NCBI GenBank assembly: GCA_016790285.1
Contig: JAEUPJ010000084.1
Span: 1-64,000 of the forward strand
Reading direction: 5' to 3'
Origin: Roseateles sp.
GTDB taxonomy: Bacteria; Pseudomonadota; Gammaproteobacteria; Burkholderiales; Burkholderiaceae_C
DNA length: 64,000 bases
Both the position numbers and the translations under genes were made by a program. Position 1 is the stretch's first letter. Each line of letters opens with the position of its first letter. Below are positions 31,095 through 41,479 of this stretch, piece by piece. The notes under the pieces were generated by a model. That model was not told where the DNA came from, did not search any database, and saw only the letters and a list, made by a program, of their open reading frames with translations.

Positions 31095-33389
31095 CTAGAA
31101 GCGCAGGTCGGCGCGCAGCGACACCACGCGGAAGGTGCGGTTGCGCGACCAGCTGTCCGTCACCAGCGTGTGGCCGGTGACGGTGTCCACGTTGACCGCC
31201 TCGGAGGTGACCTGCGCGTCGCGCGGCAGCAGGTTGGCCAGGGAGAGCCGCCAGTTGATGCCGTCGCGCACCGAGCCGCTGCTCCAGGACAGGTAGGCGT
31301 CGAACTGGCGCCGGGCGGTTTCTTCACGGCGCAGGTTCTCGGTCTGTTGCACGCGGGTGGCCGGTACGTAGTTGAAGTTGAAGCCCGTGCCGAAGTTCTG
31401 GCCGAGCGCCTTCCAGCGGTGGTCCAGCCCGAAGTTCAGGCTGCCGCGGGGTTGCTGGTCCAGCCGCGCGTTGGAGCCGGGGATGCCCTTGACCTGGCTG
31501 TCGAACACCGCGATGTTGAAGCGCAGCAGCAGGAGTTGCCACTCGGGCGGCGCGTCTTCCCAGACTTCGTCGAGCCGCGCCTTGACCTCGAACTCCACGC
31601 CCATGGTGCGGGCGCCTTCCATGTTGCGCGGGCGGCTGACCCAGCGCGGCGAGGTGTCCCAGGGCACGGTCTCGAGTTGCAGCTGGCTGCGGATGAGGCT
31701 CTTGATGTCGCGCACGAAGGCGCTGCCCGAGACGATGCCGCCGGTGGGCAGCCAGTGCTCCAGGCTCAGGTCCACGCCGGTGGCGAGTTCGGGCTTGAGG
31801 TCGGGGTTGCCGGCGCGGTCGGCGTAGGTGGGCAGGTTGGGGCCGCTCGGGTAGGTGCTGTTGATGGTGGGGCGGGCGATCAGGTCGTTGAGGTTGGGCG
31901 AGCGGTAGCTGCGCGTGAGGCTCAGGCGCACCTGGTCCTTCGGGAAGGCCTCGGGCTTCCACAGCACGTGAAACAGCGGCGACGTGACCTGGGAGACGTT
32001 GCGCGTGTCGGGCATCAGGCCGCTGCCGTCGGCGCGCGTCTCGATGCGCTCGTAGCGGATGCCGGCATACACCGACCACTGCTTGCTCGGGCTCCACTCG
32101 TCCTGCGTGTAGGCCGCCAGGCGCTGGCTGCGCGAGCCGAGGGTGTCGCCGAACTTCTGCAGCGCGAGCGACTCCACGCCGTCCACCAGCGTGCGGCGCA
32201 CCTGGGTGCGGCGGCTTTGCTCGCCTTCCGCGCCCGTCACCCACTGGTGCTCCTTGGCGGTCTTGAGGCTCCACTTGGCGCCGATGCTGGTCTGGTCTTC
32301 GTCGGTGACGTTGTGGTCGTCCTGCACGCGCTGCAGGTCCACGCCCACGTCCTTGAGCGTCTCGCGGCGCTGGCTGTTGCTGGTGTTCTTGAAGCCGCCG
32401 CGGCCCAGGCGGAACTCCCAGCTCTCGCCCAGCTGCGGCCGCCAGTTGGCGGACACGTTCAGCCGCAGGTTGTGCATGCGGCCGTCGGAGTTGCCCTGCA
32501 CGTCGCGAAAGCGCGTGAAGCCCACGGCGTTGTTCTGGCTGCTGCCGTCGCTCTGCGACAGCGCGAAGAAGGGCGAGAGGTTGATGCTCAGCGTCTCGCT
32601 GGCCTTCCAGCGCACGCGCGCGTTGCCGTTGAGGTTGGCGCTCTTGCCGATGCTGGTGCCCTGCTGCACCGTCTCGTTGAGCACCTGGCCGGTGTCGGTG
32701 TCGAGCACGCGGTTGTGGGAGTCGATGTTGTTGAAGCGCCGGTGCAGGCCACCATTGGTGGAGACGGCGCCGACGAACTCGTCACCGTTCGGGCCGCCCC
32801 ACTTCAGGTTGCGTGTCCAGCTGAAGTCGGCCTGCGGCTCGCCGCGGTCCTGGCCGAGCGTGAAGCGCAGCTCGTGGTTGGCCTTGACGAGCGGCTCGCG
32901 CAGGATGATGTTGATGGTGCCGGCGATGGCCCGCGCGCCGGTCTCGGCGGTGGGCGCGCGGTAGATCTCGATGCGCTCGATCTGGTCGGGCGGCAGCTCT
33001 TCCACGGCGAAACCCGCCGGGGCGCGTTCGCCGTCCACCAGGATCTGCGTGAAACCGCCGCCGAGGCCCCGCATGCGGATGTCACCACCGCGGCCGGGCC
33101 GGCCGCCAATGGTCACGCCGGGCAGGCGGCGCAGCACGTCGCCCAGCACCGTGTCGCCATAACGGTCCAGGTCCTCGCGCTCGATGACGATCTTGCTGGC
33201 GGTGCTGTTGCGCCGCCGGCTGTTGGCCGTGGGGCCGCTGTTGACCTCGACGCGGTCCAGCCGGTTGCCCGGGGCGCTGGCCGCAGGTGCGGGCATCGCG
33301 GGCGTCGCAGGCTTGGGGGGCGTGGGCGTCTGGGCCGCACTGAGCGCGCAGGCGCACAGCGTGGCCAGCGCGAACAAAAGGCGGCTCAT
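31095..33389 (-). CDS. TonB-dependent outer-membrane receptor
   Basis: A 764-residue beta-barrel receptor. Signal peptide near residues 1-19 (ALSAAQ), then a proline-rich linker. The plug domain follows (about 60-170: GDTVLGDVLRRLPGVT, IRMRGLGGGFTQILVDGERAP, IERIEIYRAPTAE). A barrel of about 22 strands ends in the terminal aromatic RADLRF. A TonB box near the N terminus could be RVEVNSG, but it is weak. The ATG at 33389 is preferred because it precedes the signal peptide; the frame also opens at 33428. Ligand unknown. Confidence 0.92.
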   Translation of the reverse strand: MSRLLFALATLCACALSAAQTPTPPKPATPAMPAPAASAPGNRLDRVEVNSGPTANSRRRNSTASKIVIEREDLDRYGDTVLGDVLRRLPGVTIGGRPGRGGDIRMRGLGGGFTQILVDGERAPAGFAVEELPPDQIERIEIYRAPTAETGARAIAGTINIILREPLVKANHELRFTLGQDRGEPQADFSWTRNLKWGGPNGDEFVGAVSTNGGLHRRFNNIDSHNRVLDTDTGQVLNETVQQGTSIGKSANLNGNARVRWKASETLSINLSPFFALSQSDGSSQNNAVGFTRFRDVQGNSDGRMHNLRLNVSANWRPQLGESWEFRLGRGGFKNTSNSQRRETLKDVGVDLQRVQDDHNVTDEDQTSIGAKWSLKTAKEHQWVTGAEGEQSRRTQVRRTLVDGVESLALQKFGDTLGSRSQRLAAYTQDEWSPSKQWSVYAGIRYERIETRADGSGLMPDTRNVSQVTSPLFHVLWKPEAFPKDQVRLSLTRSYRSPNLNDLIARPTINSTYPSGPNLPTYADRAGNPDLKPELATGVDLSLEHWLPTGGIVSGSAFVRDIKSLIRSQLQLETVPWDTSPRWVSRPRNMEGARTMGVEFEVKARLDEVWEDAPPEWQLLLLRFNIAVFDSQVKGIPGSNARLDQQPRGSLNFGLDHRWKALGQNFGTGFNFNYVPATRVQQTENLRREETARRQFDAYLSWSSGSVRDGINWRLSLANLLPRDAQVTSEAVNVDTVTGHTLVTDSWSRNRTFRVVSLRADLRF

Positions 33390-33433
33390 GGCCGCGCATT
33401 CTTGCGGAGCCGGCGAGCGCCGGCTCACGTAAA

Positions 33434-33453
33434 GCGCTCATTTACATGAGCGC
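33434..33453. promoter_or_regulatory. palindrome upstream of the TonB receptor gene
   Basis: A perfect inverted repeat GCGCTCAT / ATGAGCGC with a four-base TTAC loop, 45 bases upstream of the receptor start. It could be an operator for the receptor gene or the terminator hairpin of the upstream ompW unit; no run of T follows it, which slightly favours an operator. Confidence 0.45.
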
Positions 33454-33485
33454 AGTGCGCCACGCTCCTCGCGTTTGGTCTCATT

Positions 33486-33621
33486 GCGGGCCGAGCGCAG
33501 GGCCGCTCCCAAGCCGGCCCGCGCTGGCGATGTGCTTGCGGCTCCATGCCGCAAGCATCGCCGTCCCCTCGGGGGACCGACCAGACCCGCACGCGTTCAG
33601 CGTGCGGGGATGGGCGAGGGG
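33486..33621 (+). repeat. structured intergenic repeat, copy A
   Basis: Starts GCGGGCCGAGCG and ends GGGCGAGGGG. Hairpins: GCGGGCCG/CGGCCCGC (33486-33522), GCTTGCGGC/GCCGCAAGC with a five-base loop (33534-33556), GTCCCC/GGGGAC (33563-33577) and CCCGCACGC/GCGTGCGGG. It ends four bases before the ompW stop (minus strand). The same order of hairpins recurs in copy B. Confidence 0.85.
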
Positions 33622-33625
33622 TTCC

Positions 33626-34240
33626 TCAGAACCGCCAGCCCAAGCCCACGCTGGCCAGCGTCGGGTTGACCTTGAACTTGCCAGCCGACGCACCGTTGGA
33701 ATAGACGGTGGTGCTCAGGTTGACCTTCTTCAGGTCGAAGTTGAGGTAGGTGCCCTTGCTGATCTCGACGTCCGCGCCGATCTGGAAGGCCGCACCGAAG
33801 CTGTTGTGCTTGATGCCGGGCTTGAGCGCCGTGGCCACGGCCGGGGCGAATTCCACCGACGAGAAGTTGGTGTAGTTCACGCCCGCGCCGACATAGGGGC
33901 GCACCGTGCCGGTCGGGTTGAAGTGGTACTGCAGCGTCAGCGTGGGCGGCAGATGCTTGAGCGAGCCGATCTCGGTGCCGTTGGAGTACAGGCGCTGCTT
34001 TTGCGGGTAGGTCAGGATCAGCTCGGCCGCGATGTTGGGCGCGAAGAAGTAGCTGAAGTCGATCTCGGGGAAGGTCTTGTTGTTGATCGACAGACCCAGG
34101 CCCGTGCTGTCCTTGTTGGCCGAATCGAGGTGCAGGGCGCGCACGCGCACGAGCAGCGGGCCTTCGTCGGCGAAGGCGGGTTGCAGGGCGAGGGCGGCGG
34201 CAGCAACGGCGGCCAGGCGCAGGGCGGAAGCGAACTTCAT
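33626..34240 (-). CDS. ompW: OmpW family outer-membrane protein
   Basis: A 204-residue protein. Signal peptide near residues 1-24 (ending in AFA), then an eight-stranded barrel with the family sequences IDFSYFFAPNIAAELILTYPQ, PTLTLQYHFNPTGTVRPYVGAGVNYTNF and terminal LASVGLGWRF. OmpW proteins form a small hydrophobic channel in the outer membrane; physiological substrates are uncertain. The ATG at 34240 is preferred because it precedes the signal peptide. Intergenic repeat copy A follows directly at its 3' end. Confidence 0.92.
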   Translation of the reverse strand: MKFASALRLAAVAAAALALQPAFADEGPLLVRVRALHLDSANKDSTGLGLSINNKTFPEIDFSYFFAPNIAAELILTYPQKQRLYSNGTEIGSLKHLPPTLTLQYHFNPTGTVRPYVGAGVNYTNFSSVEFAPAVATALKPGIKHNSFGAAFQIGADVEISKGTYLNFDLKKVNLSTTVYSNGASAGKFKVNPTLASVGLGWRF

Positions 34241-34372
34241 GGTCAATGACTCCTGGTGAATGGGACGTGTCCCGATGGGAGCCATTGAAATCCGGTGGGG
34301 GCCGCCAGACTTTGAGGCAACACAAAGTCGCCGTGCGCCCCACCCGCGGTCAGCGGGCGGTTTTGTGTTGCG

Positions 34373-35212
34373 TCAAACTTTTGCGCCGAGGCCGAGGCGT
34401 TCGCACAACGTCAGCACCAGCGGCGCCTGGTTGAGGGTATAGAAATGGATGCCCGGGGCCCCGCCGGCGATGAGTCGCTCGCACAGCCGCGTGATGACGT
34501 CCAGACCGAAGGCTCGGATGCTCGCCGCGTCGTCCATGAAGCCTTCCATCTTGAGCTGCACCCAGCGCGGGATGTCGATGCCGTCGCGCTGCGCGAACTG
34601 CGCGATGCGTGCGTAGTTGTGGAAGGGCATGATGCCCGGCACGATGGGCTGGGTCACGCCGAGCTTGCGGGCCTCGTCCACGAAGTGGAAGTAGGCGTCG
34701 GCGTTGAAGAAGAACTGCGTGATGGCGCCGTCGGCGCCGGCCTTCATCTTGTCGGCGAAGTGCTGAAGGTCCTTGGCGGCATAACGCTGCTGCGGGTGGA
34801 CCTCCGGGTAGGCGGCCACTTCGATGTGCCAGTCGGCGCCCTGTGTCTCGCGGATGAAGCTCACGAGCTCTGAGGCGTAGCGGAACTCGCCTGCCGTGGC
34901 GGTGCCGCTGGGCAGGTCGCCGCGCAGGGCGACGACGCGGTGGATGTTCTGCGCGCGGTAGGTCGCCAGGATCTCGGCGATGTTCTCGCGCGTGGAGCCG
35001 ACGCAGGAGAGGTGAGGGGCGGCCTCGAAGCCGGCGGCGGCAATGTCCATGACGGCCGACAGCGTCTTGTCGCGCGTGGAGCCGCCGGCGCCGTAGGTGA
35101 CGCTGAAGTACTGCGGCGAGAGGGCGCCAAGCTGCTGGACGACGGTCTTGAGCTTCTCGACGCCCACCGGGGTGTTCGGCGGGAAGAACTCGAAGGAAAC
35201 AGCGGTGGTCAT
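34373..35212 (-). CDS. metF: 5,10-methylenetetrahydrofolate reductase
   Basis: A 279-residue flavoprotein that reduces methylene-THF to methyl-THF for methionine synthesis. The conserved parts are VSFEFFPPNTPVG, FSVTYGAGGSTRDKT, ALRGDLP, AAYPEVHPQ and TQFFFNADAYFHF. It is the third gene in the ahcY-tlyA-metF series on this strand, and all probably lie downstream of the SAH riboswitch at 37728-37805, which links it to methyl recycling. Repeat copy C fills the gap before it, so an extra promoter there is possible. Confidence 0.96.
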   Translation of the reverse strand: MTTAVSFEFFPPNTPVGVEKLKTVVQQLGALSPQYFSVTYGAGGSTRDKTLSAVMDIAAAGFEAAPHLSCVGSTRENIAEILATYRAQNIHRVVALRGDLPSGTATAGEFRYASELVSFIRETQGADWHIEVAAYPEVHPQQRYAAKDLQHFADKMKAGADGAITQFFFNADAYFHFVDEARKLGVTQPIVPGIMPFHNYARIAQFAQRDGIDIPRWVQLKMEGFMDDAASIRAFGLDVITRLCERLIAGGAPGIHFYTLNQAPLVLTLCERLGLGAKV

Positions 35213-35217
35213 GTCAG

Positions 35218-35296
35218 CCCCTCGGTCGACGGGTACGTCGCCCGATCCCCCAAGGGGATGCGAGCCGGCTCGGGAGCGGCCCAGCGCTCGGCTCGC
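35218..35296 (-). repeat. structured intergenic repeat, copy C (inverted)
   Basis: Inverted and shorter version of copies A and B. Read on the minus strand it begins GCGAGCCGAGCGC. Hairpin arms are GCGAGCCG/CGGCTCGC and ATCCCC/GGGGAT, so where the A/B pairs are G-C this copy has A-T in both arms. The element fills the gap between tlyA and metF and its GAGGGG end lies five bases from the metF start codon. Confidence 0.8.
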
Positions 35297-35320
35297 GCCA
35301 CGCGGTCAAAGATTGGGTTT

Positions 35321-36067
35321 TCATCGTGAGGCGTACAAAAAGAATTCGCGGTTGCCATCACCGCCGGTGATGGGGCTGTCGAAGTAGTCGAGCACCTTCA
35401 GGCCCAGGGCCGTGCAGGCCAGCCGGGTCCGTGCTTCCAGGCGCGGGTAGTCGGCCTCGTCCTTGACCAGGCCGCGCTTGTCCAGCGCCTGGGGGCCGAG
35501 CTCGAACTGCGGCTTGACGAGCACCAGCAGGTGGCCGTGCGCCTCCAGCCACGGCAGCAGCTCGGGCAGGCTGCCGATCATGGAGATGAAGCTGAGATCC
35601 CCGACGATGAGCGGGAAGCCCCCCGTGGGCGCATGGGGGCGCAGGCCGTCGAGCTCGCGCACGTGCATGCCCTCCAGCGAGGTCACGCGCGCATCCGACT
35701 TGAGTTGCGCATGCAGCTGGCCGTGGCCGACGTCGATCCCCACCACATGCCGCGCGCCGCGGGACAGCAGGCAGTCGGTGAAGCCGCCGGTGCTCTGACC
35801 CACGTCCAGCACGGTCAGGCCCTTCACGTCGGCGCCGGTGTGCGCGAGCGCGCCTTCGAGCTTGAGCCCGCCGCGCGAGACATAGCGCAGCTCCGCGTCG
35901 TCGGTGACGCGCAGCTGCGCCGTCTCGGGCAGGTCCTCGCCGGCCTTTTTCAGCGCGGCCCAGCCGGTGGGCGAGGCCCACTCGGCCACGCCGTGCTGGA
36001 TGAGCCGCTGCGCCGCCGACCGCGTGGGCGCGAGGCCCTGGGCCACGAGGAGCTGGTCGGCGCGCAT
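35321..36067 (-). CDS. tlyA: TlyA family rRNA methyltransferase / hemolysin
   Basis: A 248-residue protein with an N-terminal S4 RNA-binding domain (MRADQLLVAQGLAPTRSAAQRLI) and a Rossmann methyltransferase domain. Motif I is VLDVGQSTGGFTDCLL, with TlyA-type KPQFELG and the C-terminal SPITGGDGNREFFLY. Family members 2'-O-methylate 16S and 23S rRNA using SAM. The ATG at 36067 is used because it matches the usual MRxDQLLV start. Placement between ahcY and metF is common in Burkholderiales and fits SAM-cycle coupling. Confidence 0.92.
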   Translation of the reverse strand: MRADQLLVAQGLAPTRSAAQRLIQHGVAEWASPTGWAALKKAGEDLPETAQLRVTDDAELRYVSRGGLKLEGALAHTGADVKGLTVLDVGQSTGGFTDCLLSRGARHVVGIDVGHGQLHAQLKSDARVTSLEGMHVRELDGLRPHAPTGGFPLIVGDLSFISMIGSLPELLPWLEAHGHLLVLVKPQFELGPQALDKRGLVKDEADYPRLEARTRLACTALGLKVLDYFDSPITGGDGNREFFLYASR

Positions 36068-36084
36068 GCCGTCAGGCCCCAAGG

Positions 36085-36222
36085 GCGGGCCGAGCGCCGG
36101 GCCGCTCCCAAGCCGGCCCGCGTGGGGCGACTGGCACGCGGCTCAACGCCGCGTGCCTCGCCGTCCCCTCGGGGGACCGGCCAGGCACGCCCGCGTGCAG
36201 CGAGGCGAGACTGGGCGAGGGG
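36085..36222 (+). repeat. structured intergenic repeat, copy B
   Basis: Near-identical start to copy A (GCGGGCCGAGCG). The hairpin at 36133-36157 has different arms from copy A, GGCACGCGGC/GCCGCGTGCC, yet stays perfectly paired with the same TC-N3 loop length of five. The GTCCCC/GGGGAC hairpin is at 36163-36177. It ends GGGCGAGGGG four bases before the ahcY stop codon (minus strand), the same distance as copy A from ompW. Confidence 0.85.
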
Positions 36223-36226
36223 CGCA

Positions 36227-37648
<1,422 letters not shown>

Positions 37649-37727
37649 GTCGGCTCCTTCAGGGAATGAAGCCGCTGACGACGGGGAACGGGGGAGTTCA
37701 TGCCTCACCCCGACCGATGGTCAGCGG

Positions 37728-37805
37728 GTGAGCGCGGTTGCAGGGGGTAATGCTCCGAGCCTGGCCTCAAAAGGTGCTGAGGTTGCAACGCTCCTCGGAA
37801 GCTGC
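37728..37805 (-). promoter_or_regulatory. SAH riboswitch aptamer upstream of ahcY
   Basis: On the minus strand the segment has the known SAH aptamer parts in order: CCGAGGAGCGTTGC, a hairpin CCTCAGC/GAGG-type arm with a CCTTTT loop, CCAGGCTCGG that pairs with CCGAGGAGC-side bases, and the pseudoknot strand ending GCGCTCACC. The class is known to sense SAH and switch on ahcY. Just downstream, CTCACCC and GGGTGAG (with GACC/GGTC inside) form a hairpin that shares bases with the aptamer 3' end, a likely expression platform. The gene start is about 80 bases further on. Confidence 0.88.
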
Positions 37806-37838
37806 GCATTCTAGCCAGGCTGGCCAAGACCCTGCGCG

Positions 37839-39011
37839 TCAACCGCCTCCGCCGGGTGCCAACAAATCGTCGCCCGCGACCGACACGAGGGCCGGCCGGC
37901 CGACGATCAGCGGGTCCACCGCACCCACGCGCTCGGGCCGGCGCTCGGCGTAGGGCAGGCGGTTGAGCACGAAGCGCATGGCGTTCAGCCGCGCGCGCTT
38001 CTTGCAGTCGCTCTTGATGACGGTCCAGGGCGCGTCCGAGGTGTCGCAGTGCAGGAACATGGCCTCCTTGGCCCGGGTGTAATCGTCCCATTTGTCGAGG
38101 GACGCCAGGTCGATGGGGCTCAGCTTCCACTGCTTGAGCGGGTGCAGCTTGCGCTCCTTGAAGCGGCGGCGCTGCTCCTCGCGGCTGACCGAGAACCAGA
38201 ACTTGAAGAGGTGGATGCCCGAGCGCACCAGCTGGCGCTCGAACTCCGGCGTCTGGCGCAGGAACTCCTGGTACTCGGTCTCGCTGCAAAAGCCCATCAC
38301 CCGCTCGACGCCCGAGCGGTTGTACCAACTGCGGTCGAACATGACGATCTCGCCGGCGGTGGGCAGGTGGTTCACATAGCGCTGGAAGTACCACTGGCCA
38401 CGCTCGACCTCGCTGGGCTTCTCCAGCGCCACGACGCGCGCGCCGCGCGGGTTCAGGTGCTCCATGAAGCGCTTGATCGTGCCGCCCTTGCCGGCGGCGT
38501 CCCGCCCCTCGAACAGGATGACCACGCGCGCACCGGTCTCCTTCACCCAGGCCTGCAGCTTGAGCAGCTCGGTCTGCAGCCGGTACTTCTCCTTCTCGTA
38601 GCGCTTGCGCGAGAGCAGGTTCTTGTAGGGATAGGCGCCCTGGCGCCAGCCGGGGTTCAGCGCGTTGTCGGCATCGGCCTCAGCCTCGGGAGCGACGGCC
38701 TCCTCGTGCTGGCGCAGCGCGCGGCGCAGGTGGCGGCGCTCGTCGGGCGAGCTGCCGGCCAGCAGCGTGGCCAGCTCCTCGGCCAGGGCCTGCGGGCCGC
38801 CTTCGCCCTGCTGGTGGCGGCGCAACAGGGCGGCCAGGGTCTCGGACTGCATCGCGTCCTGCCTGGCCATGGCGCGGCTCACGCGGTGCTTTTCCAGGCT
38901 GTCGGCGTCCAGCCGCGGGGGCGTGTCGCCCGCCTCCACGCGGCGGGCGCTGCTGCGGCGTGGGGCCGGGCGGGCGGGGGCAGCGCTGCGGGCGCGGGTC
39001 GGGGTGGGCAT
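37839..39011 (-). CDS. ppk2: polyphosphate kinase 2 (class I)
   Basis: A 390-residue enzyme that transfers phosphate between polyphosphate and nucleoside diphosphates. Walker A is FEGRDAAGKGGTIKRF, Walker B is IVMFDRSWYNRSGVER, and the lid is SREEQRRRFKER. A variable N-terminal part of about 110 residues, rich in Ala/Arg and acidic blocks, precedes the conserved YPYKNLLSRKRYEKEK start of the catalytic core. The gene ends about 35 bases before the riboswitch on the same strand, so it lies upstream of the ahcY unit; read-through into the riboswitch is possible. Confidence 0.95.
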   Translation of the reverse strand: MPTPTRARSAAPARPAPRRSSARRVEAGDTPPRLDADSLEKHRVSRAMARQDAMQSETLAALLRRHQQGEGGPQALAEELATLLAGSSPDERRHLRRALRQHEEAVAPEAEADADNALNPGWRQGAYPYKNLLSRKRYEKEKYRLQTELLKLQAWVKETGARVVILFEGRDAAGKGGTIKRFMEHLNPRGARVVALEKPSEVERGQWYFQRYVNHLPTAGEIVMFDRSWYNRSGVERVMGFCSETEYQEFLRQTPEFERQLVRSGIHLFKFWFSVSREEQRRRFKERKLHPLKQWKLSPIDLASLDKWDDYTRAKEAMFLHCDTSDAPWTVIKSDCKKRARLNAMRFVLNRLPYAERRPERVGAVDPLIVGRPALVSVAGDDLLAPGGGG

Positions 39012-39083
39012 CGGCGTGGCTCCGGGATGTGACGCAATGATGACAATACTGCGCCAGGCCGCGCGGCGAAAGCTTGATCCCGG

Positions 39084-39302
39084 TCAACGAGGCAGCGGCG
39101 CGAACCTGTCGGGGCGGCCGCGCTCCAGGCGCTTCAACCGCCGCTCGAGGTCGGCGTGGTCGGTGGCTTGCGCGAGCCAGGGCTCGTCGGGGTCGACACA
39201 CGCGCCGGCCCAGGCACGGCGCAGCCAGCTGGCGCAGCGGCGGCGCAGGTGCGCAAGAGCGTGGGCAGGGGGCGGCGCGGGGCAGGGGGCAGTGCTGAAC
39301 AT
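39084..39302 (-). CDS. DUF3563-like small protein
   Basis: A 72-residue protein. The C-terminal half, WLAQATDHADLERRLKRLER, fits the short DUF3563 helix (Asp-Leu-Glu-x-Arg pattern) found in small proteobacterial proteins. The N terminus is Ala/Pro- and Cys-containing and not conserved. The likely role is unknown. Same strand as the upstream AraC gene and as the PPK2 gene downstream. Confidence 0.6.
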   Translation of the reverse strand: MFSTAPCPAPPPAHALAHLRRRCASWLRRAWAGACVDPDEPWLAQATDHADLERRLKRLERGRPDRFAPLPR

Positions 39303-39419
39303 GGGCGGCCTCGTGGACGTGACGCCTCACGATAGGCAGCACCCGCCCCACGCGGAAGGCACAAGGCCCTGGGGCTGCGGCCATGCTGTATCACCCGGCC
39401 GGGGTGCACAGCGCCCGGC

Positions 39420-40322
39420 TCAGCCCGGGCCGCGCCGCTGGGCGACGTCGGCGCGCGGCGGTGCGCCGAAACTGCGCCGGTACTCGCGGCTGAACTGCGA
39501 GGCGCTCTCGTAGCCGACGCGGTGGGCGGCGCTGGCGGCGTCCAGCCCGTCGGCCAGCATGAGCCGGCGCGCCTGCTGCAGCCGCAGCGCCTTCTGGAAC
39601 TGCAGCGGCGACAGCGCGGTCAGCTGCTTGAAGCGCAGGTGCAGTGTGGACGGGCTCATGTGCGCAAGGCCCGCCAGCTCGTCGATCGACAGCGGTTCGG
39701 CGAAGCGGCGGGTGAGGTGCTCGATGACGCGGTTGAGCCGCCGCGCGGTGCTGTCGGTGCGGGCCAATGCCCGCAGCCGAGGGCCCAGCGGGCCGGTGAG
39801 CACGCGGTAGAGGATCTCGCGCTGCACCAGCGGCGCCAGGGCCTTCAGGGCCTCGGGCTCGTCCAGCAGGCGCAGCAGCCGCAGCGCCGCGTCCAGCAGT
39901 GGCGCGGTGACCGGGGCCACCTGCAGGCCGGCGGCGGCCGTGTCGGCGGCGGGCGCGTCGACGTCGGCGAGCAGCTCGGCCAGGGCCTGCGTCTCGCAAC
40001 TCAGCCGCAGGCACAGGTAGGGCTTGGCGGCGCTCGCCTCCACGACCTGGCCACGCGGCAGGGTGGTGACTGGCACCACCAGGCAATGCAGCGCGTCGTA
40101 GTGCACGACCTGGTCGCCCACCCGCGCCTGCTTGCGCCCCTGCAGCACCAGCACCACGCCGGGCTCGTACAGCGCCGGCACCGGCAGCGCCGGGGCGCTG
40201 GCCCGGATGAGGCGCAGCCCGGGCAGGGCGGTGTCGTGCAGGCCGTCGCCAGGTGTGCGCGCCAGGGCCTCGGCGATGAGGCGTTCGCGCAGGGCCTGGT
40301 GTTCGTCGGGTGCAGGAGGCAT
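39420..40322 (-). CDS. AraC family transcriptional regulator
   Basis: A 300-residue regulator with an N-terminal AraC_N cupin-like domain (about 30-170: ALYEPGVVLVLQGRKQARVGDQ) and a C-terminal double helix-turn-helix (EPLSIDELAGLAHMSPSTLHLRFKQL and AASAAHRVGYESASQFSREYRRSFG). The ATG at 40322 is preferred; one at 40352 adds ten residues. It is divergent from an aldo/keto reductase gene with about 155 bases between, the usual arrangement for a regulator of that reductase. Confidence 0.92.
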   Translation of the reverse strand: MPPAPDEHQALRERLIAEALARTPGDGLHDTALPGLRLIRASAPALPVPALYEPGVVLVLQGRKQARVGDQVVHYDALHCLVVPVTTLPRGQVVEASAAKPYLCLRLSCETQALAELLADVDAPAADTAAAGLQVAPVTAPLLDAALRLLRLLDEPEALKALAPLVQREILYRVLTGPLGPRLRALARTDSTARRLNRVIEHLTRRFAEPLSIDELAGLAHMSPSTLHLRFKQLTALSPLQFQKALRLQQARRLMLADGLDAASAAHRVGYESASQFSREYRRSFGAPPRADVAQRRGPG

Positions 40323-40477
40323 GACGACATTGTGCAAACGCTGCGTCCACATGGCGGCGCGGCGGCGGCCGATCCCGGACGATCAGGCAAGCCTGCGCGA
40401 GGTTTGTGCGGGCGTGCCGCCCGGACAGTCCGTAAGCTGCAGGCATCCCGCCACGCCATTCCCGAGGAGCCTCGCGC

Positions 40478-41468
<991 letters not shown>

Positions 41469-41479
<11 letters not shown>

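Noticed and set aside
33486-36222. Intergenic repeats as ordinary Rho-independent terminators
   Set aside because: They have several hairpins and no T run, occur in both orientations, and are too long; a dispersed element is a better description, though termination may be a side effect.
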